DNA from: Mucilaginibacter rigui
GTDB lineage: Bacteria; Bacteroidota; Bacteroidia; Sphingobacteriales; Sphingobacteriaceae
DNA length: 64,000 nt
NCBI RefSeq assembly: GCF_014773275.1
Contig: NZ_JACWMW010000003.1
Coordinates: 496,001 to 560,000, forward strand
Direction: 5' to 3'
Part shown: positions 12,000 to 21,773 of the stretch, piece by piece
Numbering within the stretch: the first letter of the stretch is position 1
How the letters are laid out: each line of letters opens with the position of its first letter
The notes under the pieces: generated by a model
The model's input: the letters and a program-made list of their open reading frames with translations, nothing else
The model's database searches: none
Told to the model about the DNA's origin: nothing
Program-made: the position numbers and the translations under genes

Positions 12000-12025
12000 T
12001 CACTACTTTATTCATAAAGTAGTGA
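12000..12025. promoter_or_regulatory. Perfect 11-base inverted repeat
   Basis: TCACTACTTTA and TAAAGTAGTGA are separated by TTCA. It lies 80 bases after the Crp/Fnr gene and 122 bases before the oxidoreductase start. It could be an operator or the stem of a terminator; a run of seven T begins 17 bases further on (12043-12049), which is far for an intrinsic terminator. Confidence 0.4.
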
Positions 12026-12117
12026 GGCATCCCCGTAAAACCTTTTTTTAATAAATTGATCTGATAGCTGCTTATCATTATTACTAAGCCGTGACCCCTG
12101 CGGACAGGATTGATGCT

Positions 12118-12125
12118 TATTTTTG
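12118..12125 (+). promoter_or_regulatory. Candidate -7 box of the oxidoreductase gene
   Basis: TATTTTTG matches TAnnTTTG and lies 22 bases before the ATG at 12148. The -33 region lacks a clear TTTG, so the assignment is weak. Confidence 0.28.
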
Positions 12126-12147
12126 CCGGTAAATAATCAAGCTAAGG

Positions 12148-13170
12148 ATGAAGAAGATAGGATTTTTATCATTTGGGCATTGGTCAGACCATCCCGCCTA
12201 TAAAACCCGTACTGCAGGTGATACTTTACTACAGTCTATTGATCTGGCTGTAGCTGCAGAAGAAATTGGTTTGGATGGTGCCTATTTCAGGGTCCATCAT
12301 TTTGCGCGCCAGTTAGCTTCCCCATTTCCCTTGCTTTCGGCCATTGGTGCTAAAACAAGCAAAATAGAGATTGGGACCGGAGTAATTGATATGCGCTATG
12401 AAAACCCCCTCTACATGGTAGAAGATGCCGGCGCTGCTGACCTGCTATCCGGTGGGCGGTTACAATTAGGTATCAGCCGGGGTTCGCCAGAGCAAGTTAT
12501 TGAGGGCTGGCGTTATTTTGGTTATGAACCTGCTGAAGGTGAAACCGATGCCGATATGGGGCGACAAAAGGCTATGGATTTTTTGGATAAATTAAAAGGT
12601 GTAGGTTTTGCCCAACCTAATCCACATCCAATGTTTCCGAATCCGCCAGGCCTGTTACGCCTTGAGCCGCATTCAGACGGGTTGCGCGAACGCATCTGGT
12701 GGGGCGCTGCCTCTAACGCTACCGCGGTTTGGGCAGCCGAAAACGGTATGAACCTGCAAAGCTCAACCTTAAAGTTCGATGAAAGCGGCAAACCTTTTCA
12801 TATCCAGCAGGCCGAACAAATAAGATTGTATAAAGAAGCCTGGAAAAAAACAGGGCACGGGCGCGAACCAAGGGTTTCGGTAAGCCGCTCCATTTTTGCC
12901 CTGGTGACAGAACAGGACAGATATTACTTTGGGCAGCAAGGAAAAGCATCTGATAGCTTTGGTTACATAGAAGCTGATAAACGGGCGGTTTTCGGAAAAA
13001 GCTATGCAGCCGAACCCGATAAGCTCATCAAAGAATTAGCCGGTGACGAAGCAATACAAGAAGCAGATACATTGCTTTTAACCATACCGAACACTTTGGG
13101 CGTTGATTACAATGTTCATGTAATCTCTGCCATTTTAGAACACATTGCCCCTGCACTGGGTTGGCGCTAA
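12148..13170 (+). CDS. LLM-class flavin-dependent oxidoreductase
   Basis: 340 residues of the bacterial luciferase-like TIM barrel. The start of the first strand (GFLSFGHWSD), FRVHHFARQ and SRGSPEQVIEGW are typical of the subgroup of luciferase-like monooxygenases that use FMNH2 or F420. Bacteroidota lack F420, so FMN with an oxidoreductase partner is more likely. The substrate is unknown. It stands alone, followed by a strong bidirectional terminator, and has no partner reductase nearby. Confidence 0.88.
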   Translation: MKKIGFLSFGHWSDHPAYKTRTAGDTLLQSIDLAVAAEEIGLDGAYFRVHHFARQLASPFPLLSAIGAKTSKIEIGTGVIDMRYENPLYMVEDAGAADLLSGGRLQLGISRGSPEQVIEGWRYFGYEPAEGETDADMGRQKAMDFLDKLKGVGFAQPNPHPMFPNPPGLLRLEPHSDGLRERIWWGAASNATAVWAAENGMNLQSSTLKFDESGKPFHIQQAEQIRLYKEAWKKTGHGREPRVSVSRSIFALVTEQDRYYFGQQGKASDSFGYIEADKRAVFGKSYAAEPDKLIKELAGDEAIQEADTLLLTIPNTLGVDYNVHVISAILEHIAPALGWR

Positions 13171-13220
13171 ATAGCGGCAGGTTTCTTTTTCTTCGGAAAT
13201 AAAAGGTGTAAGATATCTTA

Positions 13221-13250
13221 AAAACAGCCGGGAAATCTCCCGGCTGTTTT
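13221..13250. terminator. Bidirectional intrinsic terminator
   Basis: A perfect 13-base-pair stem, AAAACAGCCGGGA with TCCCGGCTGTTTT, and a four-base loop. T runs follow the stem in both directions. It lies between the convergent oxidoreductase and metallophosphoesterase genes and would end both transcripts. Confidence 0.92.
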
Positions 13251-13252
13251 AT

Positions 13253-14434
13253 TTAGTAAGCCTTTTTAAGGGTGATAACGGCAACTTCCGGCCACATGCC
13301 TATACGGCCTTTAAGGCCCAGAAAACCAAATCCGCGGTTTACGTACAAGTATTTTCCGGCTTGTTCATAAAGCCCGGCCCACTGCTTGTAAACATATTTA
13401 ATTGGGCTCCATTTAAATTTAAAAAGCTCAATGCCGAACTGCATACCGTGTGTGTGCCCTGCAAACGTTAAATGGATATGTTTGTGATGCCCCAGTGTTA
13501 CCGCATCCCAATGCGATGGGTCATGTGACATCAGGATATTAAAACTTCCGTCAGCAATACCGTTTGCCGCCTTTTCCAGGTCGCCATATTTGTGGAAACC
13601 GCCTTTGCCCCAGTTCTCCACACCGATCAGGGTGATAGATTGCCCGTCTTTGTTAACACTTACCGATTCGTTTAGCAATAACTTAAAACCAATATCACCA
13701 TGTACCTGCTTTAAACGAACAAGGTTATGCTGCTTTGCAGTTTCACTTTCCCAGCGTACATAGTCGCCGTAATCATGGTTGCCCAATACAGAGAACTTGC
13801 CGTATGCAGCCTGGAGTTTAGAGAATGCCGGGATCCAGCGATCCATCTCCGAAGCTTTATTATTGACCAGATCGCCTGTGAAAAGAATAACGTCGCTGGC
13901 CTGGGCGTTCACCAGGTCGAGCCCCTTTTGTACACCGCTATCGCTGGTGAAACTGCCCGAATGGATATCCGAGAGTTGGGTAACGCTAAAGCCATCAAAA
14001 GCCTCCGGCAGGTCAGGGAAATATAATGTTTCGCGCCGTACACGGTAAAAGTGCCGGCCGCGGGTAATGCCGAATAAAACCACAAAAAATATAACGGCGG
14101 CAAGTGCTACAGTTAATTCGCTTACCCAAATTGCGCGTTGCGGAAAGTCGCGGAAAAGGCGGGTGATGTCCTCAGCGAGTAACACTGGTAATGAGAACAG
14201 CCGGGGTACAAAGGTTAGCAGCATAAATGCCATTAACATGGTAATTAGCAGTTGGGCGGTTTTCCCGCTGCGCCGTACAAATATAATAGCAACCATGCCT
14301 GCGATGAGTACGAAGTCGATGAGGCGATAAGCAACATGAATGATTGGATTTGCGGTGAGCGTTTTAACAGCTTGAAAAAAGTAAATATCGGTCAATAACC
14401 AAATGATCAATATTAGTGGAAATCGTTTTGCCAT
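13253..14434 (-). CDS. Membrane-anchored calcineurin-like metallophosphoesterase
   Basis: 393 residues. The N-terminal 130 residues form about four transmembrane helices; the rest is a metallophosphoesterase domain with all metal-binding blocks: QLSDIHSG (D156, H158), GDLV (187-190), GNHD (218-221) and GHTH (about 326-329). The layout is that of YkuE/YaeI-type phosphodiesterases, which act on lipid headgroups or nucleotides at the membrane surface. The true substrate is unknown. A non-preferred start at 14464 would add ten residues; MAKRFPLIL at 14434 reads as a natural first helix. Confidence 0.88.
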   Translation of the reverse strand: MAKRFPLILIIWLLTDIYFFQAVKTLTANPIIHVAYRLIDFVLIAGMVAIIFVRRSGKTAQLLITMLMAFMLLTFVPRLFSLPVLLAEDITRLFRDFPQRAIWVSELTVALAAVIFFVVLFGITRGRHFYRVRRETLYFPDLPEAFDGFSVTQLSDIHSGSFTSDSGVQKGLDLVNAQASDVILFTGDLVNNKASEMDRWIPAFSKLQAAYGKFSVLGNHDYGDYVRWESETAKQHNLVRLKQVHGDIGFKLLLNESVSVNKDGQSITLIGVENWGKGGFHKYGDLEKAANGIADGSFNILMSHDPSHWDAVTLGHHKHIHLTFAGHTHGMQFGIELFKFKWSPIKYVYKQWAGLYEQAGKYLYVNRGFGFLGLKGRIGMWPEVAVITLKKAY

Positions 14435-14589
14435 AAGATAAAGACGACTATGGGCGCAAAACATTTTAAAAATAAATAATAGAAATGTAAAAACAGTGTA
14501 GTTAAATGGATGTGCATAGATAAATATTAGAGCCGGTTACCCGCTTAGTGTTTTTAAAGCGCGCTGGTTACTAAAACCCTTACTACCTA

Positions 14590-14621
14590 TTGGGCTTAGC
14601 GGCACATTTGCTTTACCTTTG
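14590..14621 (+). promoter_or_regulatory. Candidate promoter of the SF1 helicase gene
   Basis: TTG at 14590-14592, a 21-base spacer, and TACCTTTG at 14614-14621, an exact match to the Bacteroidota -7 box. The start site would fall at about 14627, which is the A of the ATG, so the message may be leaderless. Confidence 0.45.
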
Positions 14622-14626
14622 CAACG

Positions 14627-16516
14627 ATGGATTATTTTAAAAACCTACTCTCGCTGCTTAAAACCGAGCGCGACGAAGACAGGGAATCGTACTTAAAACT
14701 TACACAAACAACATCAGTTACCGATAGGAGAGCGGCAGGGATAACCTGGTACCCAATTGCCATCCGCGGTTCAGAGCCAAGCCGCGGCGATTACCTGACG
14801 GTTGAAATTGAGCGCACTACAAATAAAGATATATCGCATCAGTTTAAGTTTGGCGCGCCGGCGGTGCTGTTCTCTAACCACGATGCCGGTACAGATCGCG
14901 TGGAAGGAACTATTGCCTACGCCAGCGCCGACCGCCTTAAAATAACCCTGTTTACCGATGAACTGCCAGACTGGTCGCGCAATGGCAAATTGGGTATCGA
15001 ATTGCTTTTTGATAATAACAGCTACGATGAAATGCAGAACGCGCTTAAACAGGCTTCGGCATTAGCAGATAAACCTGAGGGTAAACTTATCCGTGTTTTA
15101 ACGGGGCAGGCAGAACCCTCTTTCAACGAAATATACGAGGCCCCGATTGAAGGACTAAACCTATCTCAATATTCGGCTGCGCAAAAGGTATTGGCCGCAC
15201 AGGATGTGGCCATTGTACACGGCCCCCCGGGCACGGGTAAAACTACTACCATTGTGCAGGCTATTAAACGCCTCATTAAACAGGATGGCAAACAGGTACT
15301 GGTTGTAGCGCCGAGTAATACTGCGGTTGATCTGTTGAGCGAAAAACTGGCGAATGAAGGCCTGAATGTGCTTCGGGTGGGTAACCCATCAAAGGTATCA
15401 GAAAAGCTGACCGCGCTTACGCTGGATAGCAAGATGGCCGCGCATGCTTATACAAAAGATATTAAACAGCTAAAAAAGCAGGCTGCAGGGTATAAAGATA
15501 TGGCGCACAAATACAAACGCAGCTTTGGTAAAGCCGAACGCGACCAGCGCAAAGCTTTGTTTGATGAAGCGCACCGTATGATTAAAGATGTGGGCAAGAT
15601 AGAACAGTTTATTATAGATGACCTGGTATCTAAGGCACAAGTAATTACGGCAACATTGGTAGGCAGTAACCACTATACCATACGCGACTTAAAGTTTAAC
15701 ACCGTTGTTATAGACGAAGCCGGCCAGGCGCTTGAACCCGCCTGCTGGATCCCCATATTAAAAGCACAAAAGCTTGTTATGGCGGGCGACCACTTCCAGC
15801 TACCGCCAACCATAAAATCGGTTAAAGCCGCTAACAACGGGTTTAGTACCACACTGCTTGAAAAATGCGCCGTACTGCACCCCAACGCGGTTACTTTACT
15901 GGATGAACAATACCGTATGAATGAGGCCATTATGGGTTTCTCATCAAAAGAGTTTTATGGCGACCGCCTAAAGGCAAATGCTTCTGTAGCCAAACAGTTA
16001 CTTTTTGATGGTGATGAGCCAATGAGTTTGGTAGATACTGCCGGGTGTGGCTTTGATGAAAAGCCGGACGGCACAAGTTCTGTAAACCCCGAAGAAGCGG
16101 TATTCCTGTTGAAGCATTTGCAGCAACTGGCCGATACTATTGAAGCTAAAGGCACGCCTTTCCCTACTGTTGCTGTTATATCGCCTTACAAAAGCCAGAT
16201 AAGGGTACTGAAAGAGTTGTTTGCAGCATCCGCGTTATTGCCCTATGTTGATAGGATCTCTATTAACACCATCGATAGTTTTCAGGGGCAGGAGCGGGAT
16301 GTGGTATACATCAGCATGACGCGCAGTAACCCAGATGGTGTTATCGGTTTCCTGGCCGATACCCGACGGATGAATGTAGCCATGACCCGGGCACGCAAAA
16401 AGCTGGTGATCATAGGTGATAGCGCAACCATTACCCGTTTGCCGTTTTATGCGGATATGATGAGTTATACCGAGCAAATTGGCGGTTACCAAAGCGCCTG
16501 GGATTACATCAGTTAA
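14627..16516 (+). CDS. SF1B helicase, UPF1/IGHMBP2-like
   Basis: 629 residues. An N-terminal beta-barrel (about 35-130) is followed by two RecA-like domains with the helicase motifs: GPPGTGKT (199-206, motif I), VIDEAGQA (motif II), GDHFQLPP (III), DEQYRMNEAI (IV), TIDSFQGQERDVVYIS (V) and VAMTRARKKLVIIGD (VI). This matches the eukaryotic-type SF1B helicases Upf1/Smubp-2, which are present in many Bacteroidota. It probably unwinds RNA or DNA with 5' to 3' polarity in the cytoplasm. It is monocistronic by spacing. No nuclease domain is attached. Confidence 0.92.
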   Translation: MDYFKNLLSLLKTERDEDRESYLKLTQTTSVTDRRAAGITWYPIAIRGSEPSRGDYLTVEIERTTNKDISHQFKFGAPAVLFSNHDAGTDRVEGTIAYASADRLKITLFTDELPDWSRNGKLGIELLFDNNSYDEMQNALKQASALADKPEGKLIRVLTGQAEPSFNEIYEAPIEGLNLSQYSAAQKVLAAQDVAIVHGPPGTGKTTTIVQAIKRLIKQDGKQVLVVAPSNTAVDLLSEKLANEGLNVLRVGNPSKVSEKLTALTLDSKMAAHAYTKDIKQLKKQAAGYKDMAHKYKRSFGKAERDQRKALFDEAHRMIKDVGKIEQFIIDDLVSKAQVITATLVGSNHYTIRDLKFNTVVIDEAGQALEPACWIPILKAQKLVMAGDHFQLPPTIKSVKAANNGFSTTLLEKCAVLHPNAVTLLDEQYRMNEAIMGFSSKEFYGDRLKANASVAKQLLFDGDEPMSLVDTAGCGFDEKPDGTSSVNPEEAVFLLKHLQQLADTIEAKGTPFPTVAVISPYKSQIRVLKELFAASALLPYVDRISINTIDSFQGQERDVVYISMTRSNPDGVIGFLADTRRMNVAMTRARKKLVIIGDSATITRLPFYADMMSYTEQIGGYQSAWDYIS

Positions 16517-16888
16517 TCGGTACGATGATCCAAAAAGGCCTGCTCCGTTTTTGTTCCATTAGTAGAAAATATGGGGCAGGCCTTAAAAAAGTAACTATCT
16601 TAAATCAGGTATTATTTTAATAGCAATTTATTCTATTTCTGCTTTTATAGTTCCTAAAAAGGGCGTTCCAGGGCCGTAAAAAGGCGATTAAAAAGCGTTT
16701 TTTACCGCTATATTACCGGTGTTTTGTTTGTGCCATATGTCCCATTTAAAAAATGGAACAGAACGCGTTGTAAAATATTTTGTAAAACTCAAAAAATAGT
16801 TGCGTTTGCTTTGGTGTGTTTATAAGTTAATTAAACTTTATCCTTTATTCTTAGGATATTTAGCGCCTTCGGCATTAGCAAAATTGGG
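16517..16888. other. Intergenic region between the two helicase genes
   Basis: Apart from the hairpin at 16535-16584 it holds AT-rich sequence and no credible open frame. Promoter elements for the SNF2 gene must be here, but I see no exact TAnnTTTG box; the sequence around 16800-16860 is the likely site. Confidence 0.4.
16535..16584. terminator. Long-loop hairpin after the SF1 helicase
   Basis: A 12-base stem (AAGGCCTGCTCC with GGGGCAGGCCTT, one G-T pair) and a 26-base loop begin 18 bases after the helicase stop. Read on the plus strand the stem is followed by TTAAAAAA, while the minus-strand reading gives a proper T5 run. The terminator-like signature thus points against the direction of both flanking genes. 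Confidence 0.45.
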
Positions 16889-19800
16889 GTGAGTAACGTA
16901 CAGGATAACCATATAACCGGCCATGTTTTTATTTTGAGGGATATCTCCTTACAGGATGTTACCGAGGTTGTTATTGCCAATAATTCCGCTTCAGGCGCTT
17001 ACCCTGATGCCGGCCAGTACAAGGATGTTGCCCCAAAGCATATTGCGGTTAATGAGGGGGTATTTATCAACCAGGGTAACGGTACATTCCCGCCTGTGGG
17101 TGTTATGCAGCAAGCTGATGGGTTCCTGCTCACCTGTAATTGCGATAGCCTGCCGGGAAAACTATGTGAGCACCAGGCGCTTGTATTGGGTGCTATTACC
17201 CGCCGGGATGAGCTGGGGATCTTCTTTAATAAAAAGCTTCGCCACCAAAAGCTGAAACGGTCGGCTTATGATTACGGGCTGGAAAATGACCCCGACCTTG
17301 ACCGTTATTTTAAACTGGATTACCAGCATAAAATTGTTAGCGTTAGCCCGGTAAGCACATCGTTAATGCCGGTTACAAAAGAAAGCTTATCTGGTTTGAG
17401 TGATTTGATCATACCAACCGTTCGTCACCGCGTTGAGGATGATGAACGAACAGTTTGTGTGGTTATTAAACAGCATAAATATTACCAGTACCTTTTCATC
17501 GAACTATACTATGCCCAAACTACAAAAGAAGGCAAGATCAAAAATCCAATGGCGCCGGTAAACCCCTTAGATCTGATCTGGGAAACGGAGGACAATAACC
17601 GGCTGAAGTTTTATACGGGCATCAACAAATTTCAAAACCACCTCAACTCCAAACGTACCGGGGAAGATATATTAGCATTGCGGGCCATTGCAAAAAATAC
17701 ACCCGGTTATCCCTTTTATTACCATGATAATGCACTATCAGAAAACATTACAGCAACATCTGTAGTGCCTGTTAAAATAGCTTTGTTTCCGCACGATGTG
17801 AAGTTAACAGTAAATACCAAAGGCCATTTTTTTGAGGTGTTGGGTTCGGTAAAAATTGGCCATACAGAATATCTGCTTAAAGATATTGACCTGCGGTTCA
17901 ATTACTTTGTATTGCTGAATAATATCCTTTATCTGGTAGATAATCTGCAGGTATTGGCATTGATAGACCTGCTAAAGAAACGACCGGATAACTTATTGAT
18001 ACACCAATCTAAATTCACGGAGTTTAAGACCGGGTTTTTATCTAAACTTGAAGACAATATACTGGTTGCGTATAAGCACGTTAAACCTGCTACACCTGTT
18101 CAGTTGCAACAGCAGGGTTTTACAAAACAAACAGAGCAAATCATTTACCTGTCGGATTTTGGCAGCCATGTAATGTTGTTGCCTGTAATGCGTTACGGGG
18201 AGGCCGAGATCCCGGTACGCACCAAACGGATGATATATGGTAAGGATGCGAGGGGCAAAGAGTTTTTAGTTGAACGAAATGATAAAGCCGAACTGGCATT
18301 TATTGCCCTGCTCATTAAGCAGCATCCCTGGTTTCCGGAGCAACTGGAAGGCGACGACCTGCCTTACTTTTATCTGCATAAAAAATACTTTTTACAGGAA
18401 GATTGGTTTTTGAATGTGTTTGAGGATTGGATGGCCAATAATATCACCGTATTAGGATTTAACGAGTTAGAGGGGAATAAACTAAATCCAAATAAGGTGA
18501 ATATTACTATAAGGGTATTAAGCGGCATTAACTGGTTCAACACAGAGGTAAACGTACGCTTTGGGCGTAAACGCGCAGCCTTAAAACAGGTGAATAAAGC
18601 CGTACGCAATAAAAGTAAATATGTGCAGCTTGACGATGGCACCTTGGGGATTTTGCCTGCAGAATGGATTGAAAAATTTGCCGAATATTTTAATTCGGGT
18701 GACATAGTGGATGATATGCTGCTTATACCCAAAACTAACTTTCAGACTGTAGCCGAGCTTTTTGACGATGCGATGCTGGATGAGGAGGCCAAAATAGATA
18801 TCCGGAATTTGCAGCTAAAAGTATTGGATTTTGAATCGCTTAAAGATGTGGCTCTATCACCTGATTTTAAGGGCACTCTACGCCATTACCAACAACAAGG
18901 CCTAAATTGGCTCAATTTTTTAGACGACCTAAATTTTGGCGGCTGTTTGGCAGATGATATGGGGCTTGGAAAAACCCTACAAATTATTGCATTTATACTA
19001 TCGCAAAGGGACAAGGTAAAGCATAACACCAATTTGCTGATTGTGCCCACCTCCTTAATATTTAACTGGCAAATGGAGCTGAAGAAGTTTGCACCGTCCA
19101 TCCGTATCCATACTATTTATGGCGCCGACCGTATCAGGGATACTCATGAGTTTGATACATTCGAGGTGATATTAACATCCTATGGTACATTGCTTACAGA
19201 TGTGAATTTTTTAAAGAGCTATCTGTTTAATTATATTTTTTTGGATGAATCACAGGCTATTAAAAATCCCGATTCGCAACGATATAAGGCTGTTAGATTG
19301 TTGAAAGCACGCAACCGAATTGCCATTACGGGGACACCTATAGAAAATAACACATTCGATTTATACGGCCAGCTTTCATTCGCTTGCCCCGGTTTGCTGG
19401 GCACAAAGCAGTACTTTAGGGACATTTATGCCGTACCTATTGACAAGTTTAAGAACAACAAACGTGCTGCAGAACTCCGGGCCAAAATAAAGCCATTTAT
19501 TTTACGGCGTAGTAAACAACAGGTAGCCGAAGAACTGCCTGAAAAAACCGAGATGGTATTATATTGCGAATTACAGCCGCAGCAGCGTGGTATATACAAT
19601 GCTTACGAAAAAGAGTTTAGGGAATATATCTCTGCCACTACAGATGATGTATTGAAACGCAGCCCGATGAATGTTTTGAAGGGCCTTACCCGCCTGCGTC
19701 AAATCTGTGATTCGCCCATGTTACTTAAAGGAGAAAAGCCACCGGGCGATGAATCGGCTAAGATATCGATGCTAATGGAGCAGATAGAAGGTAGATCGCC

Positions 19801-20260
19801 ACAGCATAAAATACTGGTTTTTTCGCAGTTTGTGACCATGCTGGAACTGATCAAAAAAGAACTGATAGCGCGTGGTATCGGGTTCAGTTGGTTAACTGGA
19901 AGCAGCCGAAACCGAGAGGCTATAGTAAACGGTTTTCAAAACAACCCCGAGATACGCGTATTCCTTATTAGCCTAAAAGCTGGCGGCGTTGGTCTTAACC
20001 TAACCGAGGCCGATTATGTTTACCTGGTAGACCCATGGTGGAACCCCGCTGTAGAAAACCAGGCGATAGACCGATCGCACCGTATTGGCCAAAAGAATAA
20101 CGTGGTAGCCGTAAGGCTGGTATGCCCAAATACGGTTGAGGAAAAAATAATGGAGATGCAGGAATCCAAGCAAAAGCTTGTTAACGACCTTATTAAAACA
20201 GATACTTCATTTCTGAAATCACTTTCAAAAACGGACATACTTGATTTGCTGCGTAGTTAA
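16889..20260 (+). CDS. SWIM-SNF2 family ATPase/helicase
   Basis: 1,123 residues. The N-terminus has a SWIM-type zinc motif (C83, C85, C93, H95), then a long bacterial SNF2-associated region (about 100-640) and an SNF2 ATPase core: [10 protein letters not shown] near 690, [11 protein letters not shown] (DESQ instead of DEAH), ITGTPIEN, and the C-terminal helicase domain with [12 protein letters not shown] and DRSHRIGQ. Bacterial relatives are dsDNA translocases thought to remodel protein-DNA or RNA polymerase complexes. The first ATG in frame is at residue 73, after the start of the zinc motif region, so the GTG at 16889 is the best start. ATT codons just upstream cannot be excluded. Confidence 0.93.
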   Translation: MSNVQDNHITGHVFILRDISLQDVTEVVIANNSASGAYPDAGQYKDVAPKHIAVNEGVFINQGNGTFPPVGVMQQADGFLLTCNCDSLPGKLCEHQALVLGAITRRDELGIFFNKKLRHQKLKRSAYDYGLENDPDLDRYFKLDYQHKIVSVSPVSTSLMPVTKESLSGLSDLIIPTVRHRVEDDERTVCVVIKQHKYYQYLFIELYYAQTTKEGKIKNPMAPVNPLDLIWETEDNNRLKFYTGINKFQNHLNSKRTGEDILALRAIAKNTPGYPFYYHDNALSENITATSVVPVKIALFPHDVKLTVNTKGHFFEVLGSVKIGHTEYLLKDIDLRFNYFVLLNNILYLVDNLQVLALIDLLKKRPDNLLIHQSKFTEFKTGFLSKLEDNILVAYKHVKPATPVQLQQQGFTKQTEQIIYLSDFGSHVMLLPVMRYGEAEIPVRTKRMIYGKDARGKEFLVERNDKAELAFIALLIKQHPWFPEQLEGDDLPYFYLHKKYFLQEDWFLNVFEDWMANNITVLGFNELEGNKLNPNKVNITIRVLSGINWFNTEVNVRFGRKRAALKQVNKAVRNKSKYVQLDDGTLGILPAEWIEKFAEYFNSGDIVDDMLLIPKTNFQTVAELFDDAMLDEEAKIDIRNLQLKVLDFESLKDVALSPDFKGTLRHYQQQGLNWLNFLDDLNFGGCLADDMGLGKTLQIIAFILSQRDKVKHNTNLLIVPTSLIFNWQMELKKFAPSIRIHTIYGADRIRDTHEFDTFEVILTSYGTLLTDVNFLKSYLFNYIFLDESQAIKNPDSQRYKAVRLLKARNRIAITGTPIENNTFDLYGQLSFACPGLLGTKQYFRDIYAVPIDKFKNNKRAAELRAKIKPFILRRSKQQVAEELPEKTEMVLYCELQPQQRGIYNAYEKEFREYISATTDDVLKRSPMNVLKGLTRLRQICDSPMLLKGEKPPGDESAKISMLMEQIEGRSPQHKILVFSQFVTMLELIKKELIARGIGFSWLTGSSRNREAIVNGFQNNPEIRVFLISLKAGGVGLNLTEADYVYLVDPWWNPAVENQAIDRSHRIGQKNNVVAVRLVCPNTVEEKIMEMQESKQKLVNDLIKTDTSFLKSLSKTDILDLLRS

Positions 20261-20365
20261 TAGCCATATCGCCTTATTTATGGCAAAAGTATATTAGAAT
20301 ATGCCCCATATTAAGGCAGCAGTTATGATATAACGGAAGCCCCCCAGAATACAGGCAGATTATTC

Positions 20366-20926
20366 TTAATTAGCTAAACGATCCTGGTAGCGGGTATAGA
20401 AATACACGCTTATAGCAATAAAGATATAAACTATGATGTTAAATATAGTATGATGATCTGACAGATAAATACTTGAACTTGGATGCCAGTAAAGCGAAAG
20501 TATTACAAAGCGAGACAGGTTGATAAGTTGTATTGTAATTAACCCGGTGGCCCAAAAGTATAATTTAGGCTTTAATATGCCAGGATAGGTTAATACAAAA
20601 GCAGTAAAAAAGCACATAACACCAAAGCCCAGGCAATCATAACCCACATACACCATATTGCGCCCAACAACAAGCATCTGGTCGGCAGCTGTTTTGGTTT
20701 GGTAACCAAGCAGGTTTAAGATAGCGGCGCTGCTTTCAATCAGTAGGGATCTTAACCATGCAATAAAATTAAGGTGGGTATCAAAAAAAGCAATATAGTG
20801 CCCGCCGGGAGAGGTTATGCTCAGGTAACCCAGATAAAAACCATATAGCAGGCCAAACAGGCACACAAATTTTATGGCAAATATTACAGGCGGGCTCAAC
20901 TTTGCTTTACCTGTTTTCACTTTCAC
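20366..20926 (-). CDS. xrtY: Exosortase, probably XrtY type
   Basis: 186 residues with about five to six membrane helices. The exosortase/archaeosortase catalytic triad is visible: Cys98 in YDCLGFGVM, Arg139 in INLSRFVIL and His158/159 in SDHHTIF. These integral membrane transpeptidases cut C-terminal sorting signals, and many sit in exopolysaccharide loci. I recall a type named exosortase Y from Sphingobacteriaceae, found with a specific glycosyltransferase and a Wzy-like protein, and both have counterparts here. It is the last gene of the 33 kb operon, has a GTG start and overlaps the glycosyltransferase upstream by 20 bases. No substrate protein is recognisable in the window. Confidence 0.85.
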   Translation of the reverse strand: MKVKTGKAKLSPPVIFAIKFVCLFGLLYGFYLGYLSITSPGGHYIAFFDTHLNFIAWLRSLLIESSAAILNLLGYQTKTAADQMLVVGRNMVYVGYDCLGFGVMCFFTAFVLTYPGILKPKLYFWATGLITIQLINLSRFVILSLYWHPSSSIYLSDHHTIFNIIVYIFIAISVYFYTRYQDRLAN

Positions 20927-21773
20927 GTTGTTTTAACAGTTCATCAATTTTAATATCCACTACCAGCCTAAACCAATAAGCCTGCATAAAATGAAAGATG
21001 AGGCCGGTGCGCCCATCTAAAATACCCAGTTTAAATATAATACGGTATATAAAATAAAGCATTGGCCTTGTATAACGCGGCATTTTCCACCAGTGTTGTT
21101 TTAGCCAGGCGGTACGCTCATCTGGCGAACCCCAAAAACGTGGCTTTATAATTTGTTGCCTGATGCTAAGCATGCGCTCCAGTTCTTCGTGTGCAAGCAG
21201 GTCGCTGTATTTATTGTGTTTTTCTATCCAGAAACTGATCTTATTTTCTTTCAGGTTTTCTTCTAACAGGTGGCCCTGTTTCCAAATGATGGTATTCCCC
21301 GGCACAATTAGCCGATGGTCCATGTTTTCGTTAGTGTCCGAAAATCCCACACCAAAGCGGATCATTTTGAGCAGGTAAAAGGGGTAGTAGCCGCCATGCT
21401 TTATCCATTTACCTTTAAAAAAGTTCTTACGGTTAAAGTAAATACCGTTAACATCCTTATAGTCCTCATCCTTAAAGTCGTCCAGTTGTTTATAAAGTTC
21501 GGGCGTTACAATTTGGTCGGCATCCAGGCAAATAATCCAGGGAGTTTTAACAGCAAAATTTTTGAGGGCAAAATCCCATTGTTTGGGATGATTTTCAAAC
21601 GGATGCTGTAAAATGGTTGCCCCTGCATCAGTAGCAATACTCAATGTACCATCCGTACTTCCCGAATCCATTATAAATGTTTCGGCATGCAAACCGGCGA
21701 TAGAACTGAGCAGCCTGGGCAAGTGCCTTGCTTCGTTATAGGTTAATATGATAAATGAAAAATGCTGGTTCAC
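20907..21773 (-). CDS. Family 2 glycosyltransferase (WaaE-like)
   Basis: 288 residues, inverting GT-A fold. SFIILTYNEARHLPRLLSSI is broken by the nucleotide site; DSGSTDGT follows, then CLDADQI provides the DxD metal site. The C-terminal half (KHGGYYPFYLLKMIRF, GRTGLIFHFMQAYW) resembles WaaE/KdtX-type transferases. It starts with GTG, and GTGA overlaps the stop of the next upstream gene, indicating translational coupling. It is likely cytoplasmic at the membrane face, adding one sugar to the lipid-linked repeat unit. The sugar cannot be told. Confidence 0.88.
   Translation of the reverse strand: MNQHFSFIILTYNEARHLPRLLSSIAGLHAETFIMDSGSTDGTLSIATDAGATILQHPFENHPKQWDFALKNFAVKTPWIICLDADQIVTPELYKQLDDFKDEDYKDVNGIYFNRKNFFKGKWIKHGGYYPFYLLKMIRFGVGFSDTNENMDHRLIVPGNTIIWKQGHLLEENLKENKISFWIEKHNKYSDLLAHEELERMLSIRQQIIKPRFWGSPDERTAWLKQHWWKMPRYTRPMLYFIYRIIFKLGILDGRTGLIFHFMQAYWFRLVVDIKIDELLKQRESENR

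Noticed and set aside
14627..20260. Two-helicase anti-phage defence system
   Set aside because: No nuclease, methylase or other effector is attached or nearby, the genes are 372 bases apart, and both helicases belong to families common as chromosomal genes in Bacteroidota.
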